This document shows positions 10,229 to 21,655 of a DNA stretch of 64,000 nucleotides, in pieces (position 1 is the first letter of the stretch; each line of letters starts with the position of its first letter). The stretch covers positions 25,418,015-25,482,014 of the forward strand of contig JAKCOZ010000012.1 of assembly GCA_022605955.1 (NCBI GenBank). The letters run 5' to 3'. Position numbers and translations under genes: made by a program. The stretch comes from Rallus limicola (Eukaryota > Chordata > Aves > Gruiformes > Rallidae). Under the pieces are notes generated by a model. The model was given only the letters and a program-made list of their open reading frames with translations, did no database searches and had not been told where the DNA came from.

Positions 10229-13200
10229 TATAAACATGCTGAAATGGGTTGGCAAAGGCTACAGGGATCGTGAGTAAAAAGGGGAGAGAAGAGGGGAAAA
10301 AAAAAAAAAAGGATGATCAGTTTTCAATAGAAACTACTTGCCAGAGATAATTTGATTAATCAGGGATCTTTTTACCTTGCATTCATAAGCATACAATTTA
10401 GGATTTCTAGAGTACTGTGTTAGCATTAACTATTCTAGCTCTGGCTATTCTTTTAGGATGATTCATTTAAGACTTTCACACTCAACATACCCAGAAAAAA
10501 ACCTACAATCCCTGATGTAAAAGCAGCACACTCCCTCTCTTGTACAAAAGGGAGCCCTTCCCATCTCCATAATTACTTCAGTTCTTTCAAGTACCTTAAA
10601 ACCTACAATGTGTTCCAAACCCTAACTTGATTTTCTTGCTGGTTTTCCAAACTACTACTAATCCATCTCTCTTGCAAATTCTATTCCTTGCCCTTTTCCA
10701 CAGGGATGGTACCAGCTAGATGGCTACAGCACTTTCTCCAGCCGTGAAGAAAGGCTCCCGTCCTCTCCGGTCATTTGAAACTGGCCTCGCTGCTGGTCTA
10801 AAAGCTCCCCTGATTGTTAATATAATCTACACTTTGTTTTAATTATTTGCTTTCTGGGGAAAACATTACACTTGCTGACAAGAAACAGTCATGTAATGTC
10901 AGTCAGCTTAATAACTATGGCTGCAGCACACTGGGATGTAAATTGGGGAAACAGAGCACAGCAACACGCAACGGTAGCGAGCAGCAAGTGGCTTTACTTG
11001 GTTTTAAGCTCCCTTTAGGGGATGATTTGATTTCTTCCCGAGCCAGTTTATCACAAGTTTATCTGGAGGAATTAATTTTTCACTCACAATATGGGTATTT
11101 TAAACGAAAAGCATTCCAGCACTAACAGAAGGGGCTTCCTTTTCAAAGTAAACTGGATCTCGCGTTGTTGAAGTGAATTTTTGATGAAGAAACAATGATG
11201 GGTTTAGCTTTCTGGTGCTTCTTTGTCCTTATCACACCCCACTTTCCAATTAACAGCAATGAAAAGGAAAGAAAAACATTACTGGAGCTTGGATAGTTGC
11301 AAGCAAAATCAACATAAGGAAGTTCCAGCATCTGGAGTGAAGTTTTGGACAACTGTCCCTAAGGGTTATCTATGAAAATAAACAAACAAACCAACCTTCT
11401 CCAGACCTGTATCTTACCTAGGAAAACTTGTTTAACTGAAGACCTGCTCTGTCCTCAGCTGAGGGGCTCAGGCTGCCAATTTCAACATTTTTATTGGGAA
11501 AAAAAAACCCTGTTCAGCATGAAATTCATCCACCATGAAGACTTAGGTTTCAATTCATCCTAAATTTTATATACACAGTGTAACTCTTGGATGTGTTGTT
11601 CTAAAAACTCTAGAATGACATGCTGATCTTAAGTTTCACTCAAATTTCAAAATTAATTTTTTCTCCCAACCATCTGATCTAAAATCCCCACAAAACCTAT
11701 TTGAAACAGTACTTGGTAAACAAGGGGTTTAATTTAATTTTTTTGGAAAACATAAAAAGTCAAAAGACATTTTAAAAGTCATAACTGATGAGTATTTAGA
11801 TCTGCTACAGATTGCTGAAGACTTTTTTTAATAGACCCAGAAAACGCCTTTTACTATCTAGTTATCTAAATCAGATCTATCTAAACTCTCTTTGATGCCT
11901 ACCCTACAGTTAGTTCCACTGTAGGTTATCTCCAGAGAGCGGGCAGCTCCTCAATCCTCACTTCATTCATTTCAGAATTCAAGTAGGACAGAATAATTTC
12001 TTTAGAAAATACATGACAAGGGACAACGTGCAGCTTGAATTCCCCCCCAGCTGCTTTCAGATGTGAGTCTCAAAGGCAGCACAGAGCAGGATTTTGGAAG
12101 CAGGGGATGAGCTCTCCAGACGTTATCAGAGAGGGAAACATGATGAGACCCAAAAAAAAAGTACCCATCAAGTGTTTCATGGGAAGTTAACAACACAGTA
12201 AAACTAAATGTGATGATAACAATAGGGCTGGGCAAGAGATTTTAATCCCCCTCCCCAAGAGTCATGAAGGAGGAGGGCTTTCAGGGTTTGTTTTTTTTTT
12301 CCTGGAAAGGGTCTGATTTCCACATGAAACAAGCAGGATTTCATTGAAAAGCAGAGTCCAGGGTTCAATTTTTATCAAAAGATACTAGTTTCCATGGAGA
12401 ATAAAATCCAGAGCATTGTCAACAAACTCTACAGAAACAGATACAGATGATATATGGCATTATGCTTGTGCTCAATATCCTCTTTTCATGGCATCCTTTA
12501 TTTCACATCTCTTAAGATGACCTTAGCTCTTGAATTTGACACTAGTGACAAGCCATTTTTCCTCCTCAGGCAGGTAAAGCTTATTGGTTTTATATTGACT
12601 TTTAATGAGGTAAACAAAGTCAAGATTTCTTCTAATTTATTGTGTTTTCATTACATTTGTTATCTGCTTAGTATTAGGCCAAATATATCATTGCAAGGGA
12701 ACATTCCCTGCAAGTTCCTTTGAAACTGTTCTGGCTTTTAAGCAAGGGTGTTACTTTTCCCTTCTAACCTGGATCTGTGTCTTTATTTGGTTGAAACTAA
12801 TCCCATCCTTCAGAGCAGTAATATCTAATTCTGCCCAGATATTGCTGAACTGTTGATGAGTTACATGGGGAAAGTAATAAAGCTTAGCAAGACTTAAAGG
12901 GAATCCTGGTTAAGCTATTTGAACTGGAAACCAGTGAATTTGGCATGATATGTAGGGCACAGGAGTAAAATTGCTGAGTTCTGCCTGAGCCACAGCTGTG
13001 GCACATGGAGGTAGAGCAGGGGTTAAATGTGACTTCAGTAAAATCAGTGGTAGTTTTGTGACTGAATTGAGTAAGCTGAGATTTTTAGCCACAATGCCCA
13101 TGTCATGGTCTCATCCATGACTGTAGCACTATAACAGAAATCCAAGGAATGGTAACAGGAAGGGGCAGAGGTGATACAGAGCTTAATTTTGGCTTTATCA

Positions 13201-13908
13201 AGACTCCACCATTACTTCTCTTTGCATGTTCTTAATCTGCAGGGTACAATAACAAAGCCGACAAGATTAATTAGTGGACCCTGGCCAGGGCAAAATGAAA
13301 ATACAAGACCAGAGAAGTGTATAAATCAGGAAAGCAGGCACCATGCTGCCAGAGAGATGGCAGCACGCTCGGAAGTGTCACAATATTAGCATCTTCTTGG
13401 CTTCAACTTCATAAAAACATAGCAGGTGTGAGAACTTATGCCATCCCCATAAAACCAATAGCACAGAGCTTTGTAATTCCCCTTGGGTTCATCATGGAAG
13501 ACAGGAGCAAGTGTCACTCAAAGCTACCCTTACATCTCATCTAGATGTCTCGATTCATAGCAGGAAATTGTGCTAAGAAGTCATAAAGGTTCTGTAATTC
13601 ATTATGTTGTCATTATCTCTTGTAATCTTCCTGTAATTAGGTGCCAGTGGGTTTCCTTAGAGAACATATGATTGAGCCTTAAATTGCAGAATATTCTCAG
13701 CAGCATACGACTGCAACTGGAGCTCTTGCTAGGGAGTGCATCTCAAGTGTATATTTAAGGTATGGAGCAGGGGGTTTTTTCCTACATGTGAGCCAGTCTG
13801 CCAGGGAACATGTGCTCATTACCACAAGCACGCTTAATGTTAGACAGCTCTGTGGTTATTAACAGCTGGTTGCATCCCCTCATCACATAAACTAGCATAA
13901 GTAACCCA
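10229..13908. other. Unique gene-free stretch, 3.7 kb
   Basis: An A14 run is at about 10297-10311. The rest is AT-rich with scattered short frames under 95 codons that lack motifs. No transposon is recognised. Confidence 0.45.
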
Positions 13909-14975
13909 TTCCAGCTGTGATTAGACTGGAGTGGGGTGAAAAGACTTGGCTCAGAGGGTCGTGATCAGTGGAGTAGAATCTGACTGGAGGCCTGTGACTA
14001 GTGGTGTTCCCCAGGGCTCGGTGTTGGGTCCTGTCCTGTTTAATATCTTCACTGACGACCTTGATGAGGGAATTGCATCCACCCTCAGCAAGTGCTGATG
14101 ATCCAAAGCTGGGAGGAGTGGGTGACACGCAGGAACACTGTCCTGCCATCCAGAGAGACCTGGACAGGCTGGAGAGCTGGGCTGGGAGAAACTTCATGAA
14201 GTTCAACAAAAGCAAGTGTAAAGTCTTGTACCTAGGGAGGAACAACCGACTGTATCAGTACAGGCTGGGGGTGACCTGCTGGAAAAAAGCTCTGTGGAGA
14301 AGGACCTGGCGCTCCTGGTTGATGACAGGGTGGCCATGAGCCAGCAGTGTGCACTGGTGGCTAAGAGAGCCAATGGGATCCTGGGATGCATCAGGAACAG
14401 TGTGTCCAGCAGGTCGAAGGAAGTGATCCTCCCCCTCTACTCTGCGTTGGTCAGGCCCCACCTGGAGTACTGTGTCCAGTGCTGGGCTCCCTGGTATAAA
14501 AAAGACAGGGACCTTCTGGAGAGAGTCCAGAGAAGGGTAACGAAGATGATTAGGGGCCTGGAACATCTCCCCTATGAGGAAAGGCTGAGTGAGCTGGGTC
14601 TGTTCAGCCTGGAGAAAAGAAGACTTAGGGGGGACCTAATTAGTGTTTATAAATATCTTAGGCTTGGGCTGCAGGGGGAATTGGCCAGTCTGTTTTCAGT
14701 GGTCTGTGGGGACAGGACAAGGGGTAATGGCTGCAAGTTGGAGCACAGGGAGTTCCACACCAACATGGGGAAGAACTTTTCCCCAGTGAGGGTGAGGGAG
14801 CCCTGGGACAGGCTGCCTAGGGAGGTGGTGGAGTCTCCTTCTCTGGAGAGATTCAAGTCTCGTCTGGATGCCTATCTATGCAATATGAGATAGGGAGCTG
14901 CTTTGGCAGGGGGGTTGGACCCGATGATCTCTTGAGGTCCCTTCCAACCCCTAAGATTCTGTGATTCTGTAATAT
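13909..14975 (+). mobile_element. CR1: CR1 LINE, longest copy, partial RT plus 3' end
   Basis: The copy reaches upstream into the reverse-transcriptase palm. Translating 'ggtgttccccagggctcggt' gives [10 protein letters not shown] and then [11 protein letters not shown], the conserved block before the catalytic motif. The catalytic motif follows as ADD at about 14095. Next come [22 protein letters not shown] and the full C-terminal region, and the copy ends in GATTCTGTGATTCTGTAAT. The endonuclease and the N-terminal half of the reverse transcriptase are missing. Confidence 0.95.
14001..14893 (+). pseudogene. CR1 ORF2 remnant, frameshifted
   Basis: CR1 ORF2 encodes an endonuclease and reverse transcriptase that copy the element's RNA at a nicked target. 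Here the palm motif [10 protein letters not shown] is in one frame, and then the bases before GCTGATGAT are short by two relative to the expected F-ADD codons. This shifts the frame and removes the aromatic residue before ADD. A second shift near 14285 leads into the last frame, 14294-14893. That frame is open for 199 codons and holds [57 protein letters not shown] and [11 protein letters not shown]. The copy is inactive, but its C-terminal third is well preserved. Confidence 0.85.
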
Positions 14976-15180
14976 CAATGTGTTACACAGCTATTTTAGT
15001 CTCACACTTTAAGTTGTATGAGATGTTGGTTTTCTTAAAGCACAAATAAATCAGAGTTCAGTTGTTCTCAGCATGCAGTGACCAAGCACACGAGCACCCA
15101 GTGACATGTAGATATTTCCATCAGAATATAGCCCAAGCAGGTTATATACTATACTCTATGTATGTGGTTTTATACAGCCT

Positions 15181-15863
15181 GGGAGATAAAGTGATAGAGA
15201 GCAGCCCTGCAAAGGACTGAGGGTGATGGTGGATGAGAAGCTCAACATGAGCCACCAATGCTCACGCACAGCTCAGGCAGCCAATGGTATCCTGGGCTGC
15301 ATCAAAAGGAGTGTGGCCAGCAGATCGAGGGAAGGGATTCTCCCCCTCTACTCTGCTTCTCATGAGACCCCACCTGGAGTACTGTGTCCAGTTCTGGACA
15401 TGGAACTGTTGGAATGGGTCCAGAGGAGGCCACAAAGGTGATTGGAGGGCTGGAGCACCTCTCCTGTGAAGACAGACTGACAGAGTTGGGCTTGTTCAGC
15501 TTAGAGAAGGCTCCAGGGAGATCTTATAGTGGCCTTCCAGTACCTGAAGGGGCCTACAAGAAGCTGAGGAGGGTCTTTTTAGAAGGGCATGGAGTGATAG
15601 GACAAGGGGCAATGGTTTGAAATTGAAAGAGGGTAGATTTAGGTTGGATATTAGTAAGAAATTCTTCACTATGAGGGTGGTGAGGCATTGGAATAGGTTG
15701 TCCAGGGAGGTGGTGGATGTCCCCTCCCTGGCAGTGTTCAAGGCCAGGTTGGATGGGGCTTTGGGAAACTTGGCCTAGTGGGAGTGTCCCTGTCCATGGA
15801 AGGAGGGTCAGAACTTGATGATCTCTAAAATCCCTTCCAACCCATAGTATTCTATGGTTTTAT
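15181..15863 (+). mobile_element. CR1: CR1 LINE 3' portion, degraded frame
   Basis: It starts at a degraded version of the block around MVDEKLNMSHQCS and passes through the RPHLEYC equivalent (broken as 'catgagaccccacctggagt'). It continues to the 'ggtggtgaggcattgg' block and ends 'cccatagtattctatggtt'. It lacks about 40 bases around the WAP/YKK region. It is a different subfamily from the adjacent 13909 copy, so it is a separate insertion rather than a continuation. Confidence 0.92.
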
Positions 15864-17840
15864 ATACACACACAGAACATAGTGCTGGAAATGTGTCCAT
15901 CCACCACCACCAGCGTACAAACATCATCACCTGAGGCTCCTCTCAATGAATCCAGGAGCCCAACACTCGCTCCACACTTTCTGCACCCACAGCATAGAGA
16001 TCAGCAATGGCCAAGAGCCACCAACAGCTCAGATGGCTCAGCTGGGCTCTGAAGGAGCAAACCAACCTTCTTCTGGCAGAAACACAAGTGTGTGAGAAAA
16101 CTCAGCTACAAACAATAACAGCAATGGTATATCTGTCATCATTAAAGTGCTGACAAAACCACAAGTGCTCAGTGAGTATTTTCAATTGATGATGTACAGG
16201 GAAAAACTGTCAGTCTTTGCACAAAGCCCCATAATATGCCAGCAGAAACCTATTACAGTAAGTACCTCTCCTCAACGCAAAGCAACCAATGAATATCCCC
16301 TTATCTCTCTTTTTTGTGTGAGTGAAGCCATTAGCTGGCAGAACTGAAAGTGAGCTCCCATACTGCCAGCAAGAAATGTTGAAATAATTAATAGCACCAA
16401 GATGTCTAATTACCTGCATATTTATGTTTACTGACTCAGGTAGGAGCACGACACTGACATCATTCTTCCACTTACAGGCAGGCCCTTTATCAGATCTCTC
16501 TTGAATCCAGAGTTTCCAGTAACTTCCAATACTTCCTGTCTTATCTTTGGGTTCAGACATTTGTGATAAAGTTTTAAAAATAACTTTAAAAGGTCTTTTA
16601 AAATTCAAATGAAACGAAGAGATACATCTCAATACCCGTGATTGCTATTGACGGAAATAACACGGTATCACGGGGTTTCTATCTCCAATCTCCACAGCCT
16701 GATCCTGAGCCACTGAACTCCAAAAAAGAAATCATACAGAATGGAAATAGCAGACTCCTACTCGTGAAATGAGAGCTCCCCAAAGCTATGGTAACGATCC
16801 CATAAGGCATCCTTTTTAAAAAGGCTCCAAAATCCCAGAATTTTAAATTATTTTAACCATTTGCACTACTCCATCATTTCTCATTGCCAGGAAAGTTGCT
16901 AAAGTGCAAATGCTGCAGCACAAACCCAAAAGTCACCTGCATCTAGATGCTGAAAATCAGCAGCTTTCCCCATGAACTTGAAAGTTGGGGGTTTGTGGGG
17001 TTATTTGTTGGACCACAAAGCAGAAATCTAAAGAGATCTTGGCACTAAAATACCTCCAACGACCCCACCCCTCCAAACCTGTCTTTATAGAAGTTGGATC
17101 TTGATATCTTGGTTCTGCAAATCTTTCAAGACAAATTTTTAAAGAGGGAAAAGTTAGCAGCATAAAGCTGGGAGAGGGAATTTTAAGCCTCTTTTTCATA
17201 TGTTCCCAGGAGTCAGGAGGAGACGTTGGTAGCAAAATTAAATATTTAAAGAAATATGGGTTAAATGTGAACCTTGACTCACATGGGAGGCTCTCAGCTT
17301 CCCTACCAGGAAACAGAACCAGGAAAAAAAAAGAATCATTAATCTAAGTTTGAGCTCCCTTAAGTCTCCTGTTATTACCCAAAATGCCTTCTTCCCCCCC
17401 AAAATGCTGTGATGCCCACCTAGCTGTTATCTTTCTACCTCCAAGGAAGCCTCATTTTGGTGATGGGAGGTGTAATTTTATTACACATAGAGGTTTGAAA
17501 ATACTTCTGGTATCTTTGAATTCATTGAAGAATCTCACAGATTATGCTCTAATCTGAATTTCTTGGAAGGAAAACATTATAGAAATAAAATACCATTCCA
17601 ATATCCCCACTTGCCCAAACATTTAATCAGCTATTGGATGAAGCTTCCTTTAGAGCCAGATCATCTTTCATCCTACCATAGTCAGGGTATTTAAATGACA
17701 AAGACCACCATGAGAATCAGCAAGACACATTCAAAATGAGTGCATAACCAGGAAGAGCACAGCATATCTTTGCTGAGAGAATATGAATTTTCAAGGATCC
17801 AGGTAGGACTGAAACTCTTTCCCGTGAGTGAGAATCTCTC
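15864..17840. other. Unique stretch
   Basis: AT-rich, with no repeats recognised. A 140-codon minus-strand frame at 16210-16632 has no family signature and looks like chance. Confidence 0.45.
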
Positions 17841-18243
17841 ACAGAATCACAGAATGATGGGGGTTGGCAGGGAACTCCAGAGATCACAGTCCAACCCCCT
17901 GTCAGAGCAGGGTCCCCTTGAGCAGGCTGCACAGGGCAGCATCCAGGATCACGGGGTTTGAATGTCTCCAGTGATGGAGACTCCCCTACCCCTGACAGCC
18001 TGGCCCAGGGCTCTGCCACCCTCCCAGGAAAGAACTTCCTCCTCAGGGTTTAGTGGAACTTCTGATTTTCCAGTTTGTGCCCTTTACCTCTTGTCCTGTC
18101 CCTGGGCACCACTGAAAACACTGACCCCATCCTCCTGACCCTGCCCCTCAAGGATTTATCAGCATTGATAAAATCCCCCTTTAGTCTTCTCAGGGCTAAA
18201 CAGTCCCAGGTCCCTCAGCCTCTTTCCATGAGCTCCTAGCAGC
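17841..18243 (-). mobile_element. CR1: CR1 LINE fragment, minus strand
   Basis: The plus strand opens with ACAGAATCACAGAATGATGG, followed by the 'ccaaccccctgtcagagcag' UTR block. Further in are the SPSLETFK and 'gtcctgtccctgggcacc' ORF2 blocks. It ends near the 'ccctcagcctctttccatgag' region. It is heavily substituted and non-coding. Confidence 0.9.
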
Positions 18244-19250
18244 CAAGGGATGGCAGAAGTTAGCAGCAAACACTTCCTACAGGTCTAGAATCATGGGGAG
18301 AGGATGCTTGAGAACCAAATGGTGGATTGCACACTTGGAACACAAGGATAATACGTGGAACCCTCAAATTTGCCAGCTTCCTTCATTCTCCTTGGAAGCC
18401 AAGTCCTACAGCAGATAGCTGTAGTTCTGTTGCAGAAAAATTCATGCTATAGTCTTATTTAGGTAAGGGCAAAGAGAGACACACTTGGAAAACACATCTG
18501 TGTGCTAGCAGAGGACTGGAAGAGGCAGGCATGGGTATGTTTGCAAGTGTCTGCCCCACGAACACACAGGTCTGTGCATGGAATGCTGCACCCCAACCTG
18601 CCTGCTGTGCAAGGGACCATCCCCAAAATCGGCATGCAGCCCCCTGCTTCAGCAGGGGACATGCCAAAAGCCTCCTGAAAGACGTGAGGCTCTGTAAAAG
18701 GGAGATCTTGGGAACGTTATACTGAGCAATCGATAGAACTGATAAAGAGAACTGAAAGGGCAAACGTTTTCCCTTTGTATTCACACTCTCAGTGTTGATG
18801 TATCAAGAGCATCTTTTTTTGGGAATGAAATGCCAGCAGACAGGTTGTCTGGAGTTCACTGCTTAGCTGTAAAAAGAATCAAAATCCACTCTGCCTGAAG
18901 AAAAAACTAACCCAAACATATCCCAGCCACAGTACCCACCATCAGCCCTTCCATATGGACAGCTCTTTCCCTCCCAGGACCGGCCTCTTGCAAAGAGATT
19001 TGCTTTTGTCAGTCACACGAAGGATTTCTGCTTCACCTCTGCAGCCCAACACGGGATGCGATTACAGCAGCTGCGTTTCTGAGACCACCACTTCCATCAA
19101 AGGAGAGGAATATCAGCACAGAACCTATCAGGAACCCTAGAAGTGAGATAAGGACGTGGCAGATGAGTGACATGCATGAGCAGCAGGTGCTGGTTTTTTT
19201 CCTTTCTACCACCAACATGGAATAAATAAGAAAGTGCTCAGGGCAGCAAT
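18244..19250. other. Unique stretch
   Basis: Nothing recognisable. Several overlapping open frames at 18455-18784 lack motifs and are in a locally GC-richer patch. Confidence 0.45.
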
Positions 19251-20010
19251 ATCATAGAATCATAGACTGGTCTGGGTTGGAAGGGACCCCAAGGAGCACA
19301 GAGCTCCAACCCCCTGCCACAGGCAGGGACAACAACCTCCAGGCCTGGAGCTACACAAGATTGCCCAGGGCCCCAGCCAACCTGGCCTTCAACACCTCCA
19401 GGGATTATGGGGCATCCACCCCCTCTCTGCGCAGCCCCTTCCAGCCCCTCACCACTCTCTCTGCAAAGAACTTCCCCCTAATATCCAATTTAAACCTTCC
19501 TTCCTTTAGCTTTAATCCATTCCCCCTTGTCCTGCCCTTGTCTACCCTTTAAAAAAGTTGATTCCCCTCCTGTTCCTCTGCTCCCTTCAGGGACTGGCAG
19601 GCTGCAATGAGGTCCCCCCACAGCCTTCTCTTCTCCAGGCTCAACCAGCCCAGCTCCCCCAGCCTTTCTTTGTAGGGGAGGTGGCTCCAGCCCTTCAATT
19701 ATTTTTGTGGCCTCCTCTGACCCCTCTCCAACAGTCCCACATCTTTCTTGTATTAGGGACCCCAGCTCTGGACACAGGACTCCAGACGGGCCCTTACAAA
19801 AACAGAGCAGAGAGGGACAATCCCCTCCCTGTCCCTGCTGCCACCCCTCTGCTGATGGAGCCCAGGATCCCATCGCCCTTCTGAGCTGCAAGAGCCACTG
19901 CTGGATCATGTGAAGTTTCTCATCCACTATGACACCCAGGTCCTTCCCAGCAGGGCTGCTCTCCAGGAGCTCTTCTCCCAGTCTGTATATGCTCAACTAG
20001 CTGGTGACAC
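19251..20010 (-). mobile_element. CR1: CR1 LINE 3' portion, minus strand
   Basis: The element spans from the tail (ATCATAGAATCATAGACTGG) through the UTR block with 'caaccccctgccacaggcag' to the ORF2 segment IYRLGEELLESSPAGKDLGVI near 19990. It uses the same 3' UTR type as the fragment at 1-240 ('tggagctacacaag', 'ccccagccaacctggcct'). The frame is open over 19490-19996 in shifted form but diverges from the expected protein after the KLHMIQQW block. Confidence 0.92.
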
Positions 20011-21422
20011 TGCCCAAAAAAGTGGCCTTTATCCCTCCAAGTAGGGATTCTGCTGCAGGAACCAACTTCTTCCATCCCCATCAGTGAAACAGAAAGCTTG
20101 CATAAACTTTCTAGAATTGCTCCCTGCTTCTTGGCTGATTTCAGTGCTTTGTTTGCACTTTCTTTGTGATCTTGGGTGCTGTTTTCAATTCACAAGAAAC
20201 TCTTTAGCAAGTTGCTCAGGATCCTGTACTTGTTGCACCGTGTGCTTCATAAGTACAATACTATGAATGTTACAGTCTGGGTTTTGTGAGCTCATATTTT
20301 TGAGAACAGCACATTTGAAAGAAGAAATCTCCTGAATTCTTAATTAGCATAAAGGTATAAATAGCCCCAAATTGCATGTTGGAAGCACCATTTATCCCTA
20401 GTTCTGCATAAGCTTCATTTTCTCAATTGAAGGTAATTTCTACCTCACCCAGGAAACATAAAAAAATATTTTAAAAAACTCTTTTTTTTTTCCCCCTTCA
20501 GCATATGCTGAAGCCAGGTCCCTTCATTCAGAGAGCACGTTGGCTTAATCCAAATTGCTCCTGATGCTAGCCCAAATTGTTTAATGAGATAATGAGATAT
20601 ACCACTATGCATTGCTGTGCCCAAGGAATCTCATTAAGTTTTGGAAATAGCACCATTATTAACCACTTGTTTTGGTTTGGTTTTTTTTTTACACACCCCC
20701 ATGAATATATTTTTTAATTGTTTAACAAGATCTACATCAAACAAAGTAGCCTCCACTATCACCTGACATAACATTTTACCCAATTCCTAACTGCCCAGAT
20801 TTTCCCAATGTCTGGTAAAGGAGCAGTGGACTCACTGGGGCTGGATGGATGGAAATGCAGAAACTCCCCTGACACACATGTCCAGGCTTCCTCTGCAGCA
20901 CATGGACAACAGACTTTTTCCCCTACCACTCTGAAGATTTCAGTTATTCATTCCTCTGATGCTTTATACAAAAGATTATTGAGGAAAACACTCCTGATTT
21001 TTATCAGATTAACACACTGACATGTTACACAGCATTCCTCCAGCTCCTGAAGGGGTGATATCAGAATTATATGGCCCAAGAGAATCTAGAACTGATTCAT
21101 GAACACACAGGGTTGGTATAAAACTTTTAAAAGGAGACCCAGGGAAGGAAGATGACAAGTGAGGAAGCCAACAGTGCAAACTCTAAGCATTTCTTGATAG
21201 ACATATTCACACACACACACAGGTACAGGCAGTGTATAGGCACTGTTGAACTTCAGGCTGGTCAGTTGTTTTGAGTTTGAGAAATACCCACAAATCCCAA
21301 CAGAATAGAAAGACTGCCATGCTAATGAAGAGCAAGACAATGGGAGATGCATCTGTGAGTAACTCCCTGCTCATCATGTACATATGCACTGGAAGGCACT
21401 GTACTTTCTCTTTGTTAGTGTT
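20011..21422. other. Unique AT-rich stretch
   Basis: It contains T-rich runs near 20485 and 20680 and a short (CA)n run of about 14 bases near 21209. No genes or transposons are recognised. Confidence 0.5.
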
Positions 21423-21655
21423 AATCACAGAACATTAGGAATTGGAAGGGAACATTAGGAGGTGGAAGGACCTTGAAAGATCTAGTCCAACCCCCCCCTG
21501 CCAGAGCAGGATCACCCAGACTAAATCACCCAGGCATCCAGGCAGGTTTGAATGCCTCCAGAGAAGGAGACTCCTCAGCCTCTCTGGGCAGCCTGTCCCA
21601 GGGCTCTGTCACCCTCACAGGGAAGAAGTTTCTGTTCATCGCATGCCCCACAGCT
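21423..21655 (-). mobile_element. CR1: CR1 LINE short 3' tail, minus strand
   Basis: The tail and UTR blocks are recognisable ('agtccaacccccccctgcca', 'agcaggatcacccaga') and so is the start of the ORF2 end (SREGDSS... on the opposite frame). An imperfect 20-bp duplication, GAACATTAGGA(att/ggt)GGAAGG, lies at 21430-21469 and is not part of the CR1 consensus. Confidence 0.85.

Noticed and set aside
16210..16632. 140-codon minus-strand frame
   Set aside because: No family resemblance, splice signal or regulatory context.
21200..21225. (CA)n run
   Set aside because: Only about seven units, so an ordinary short microsatellite.
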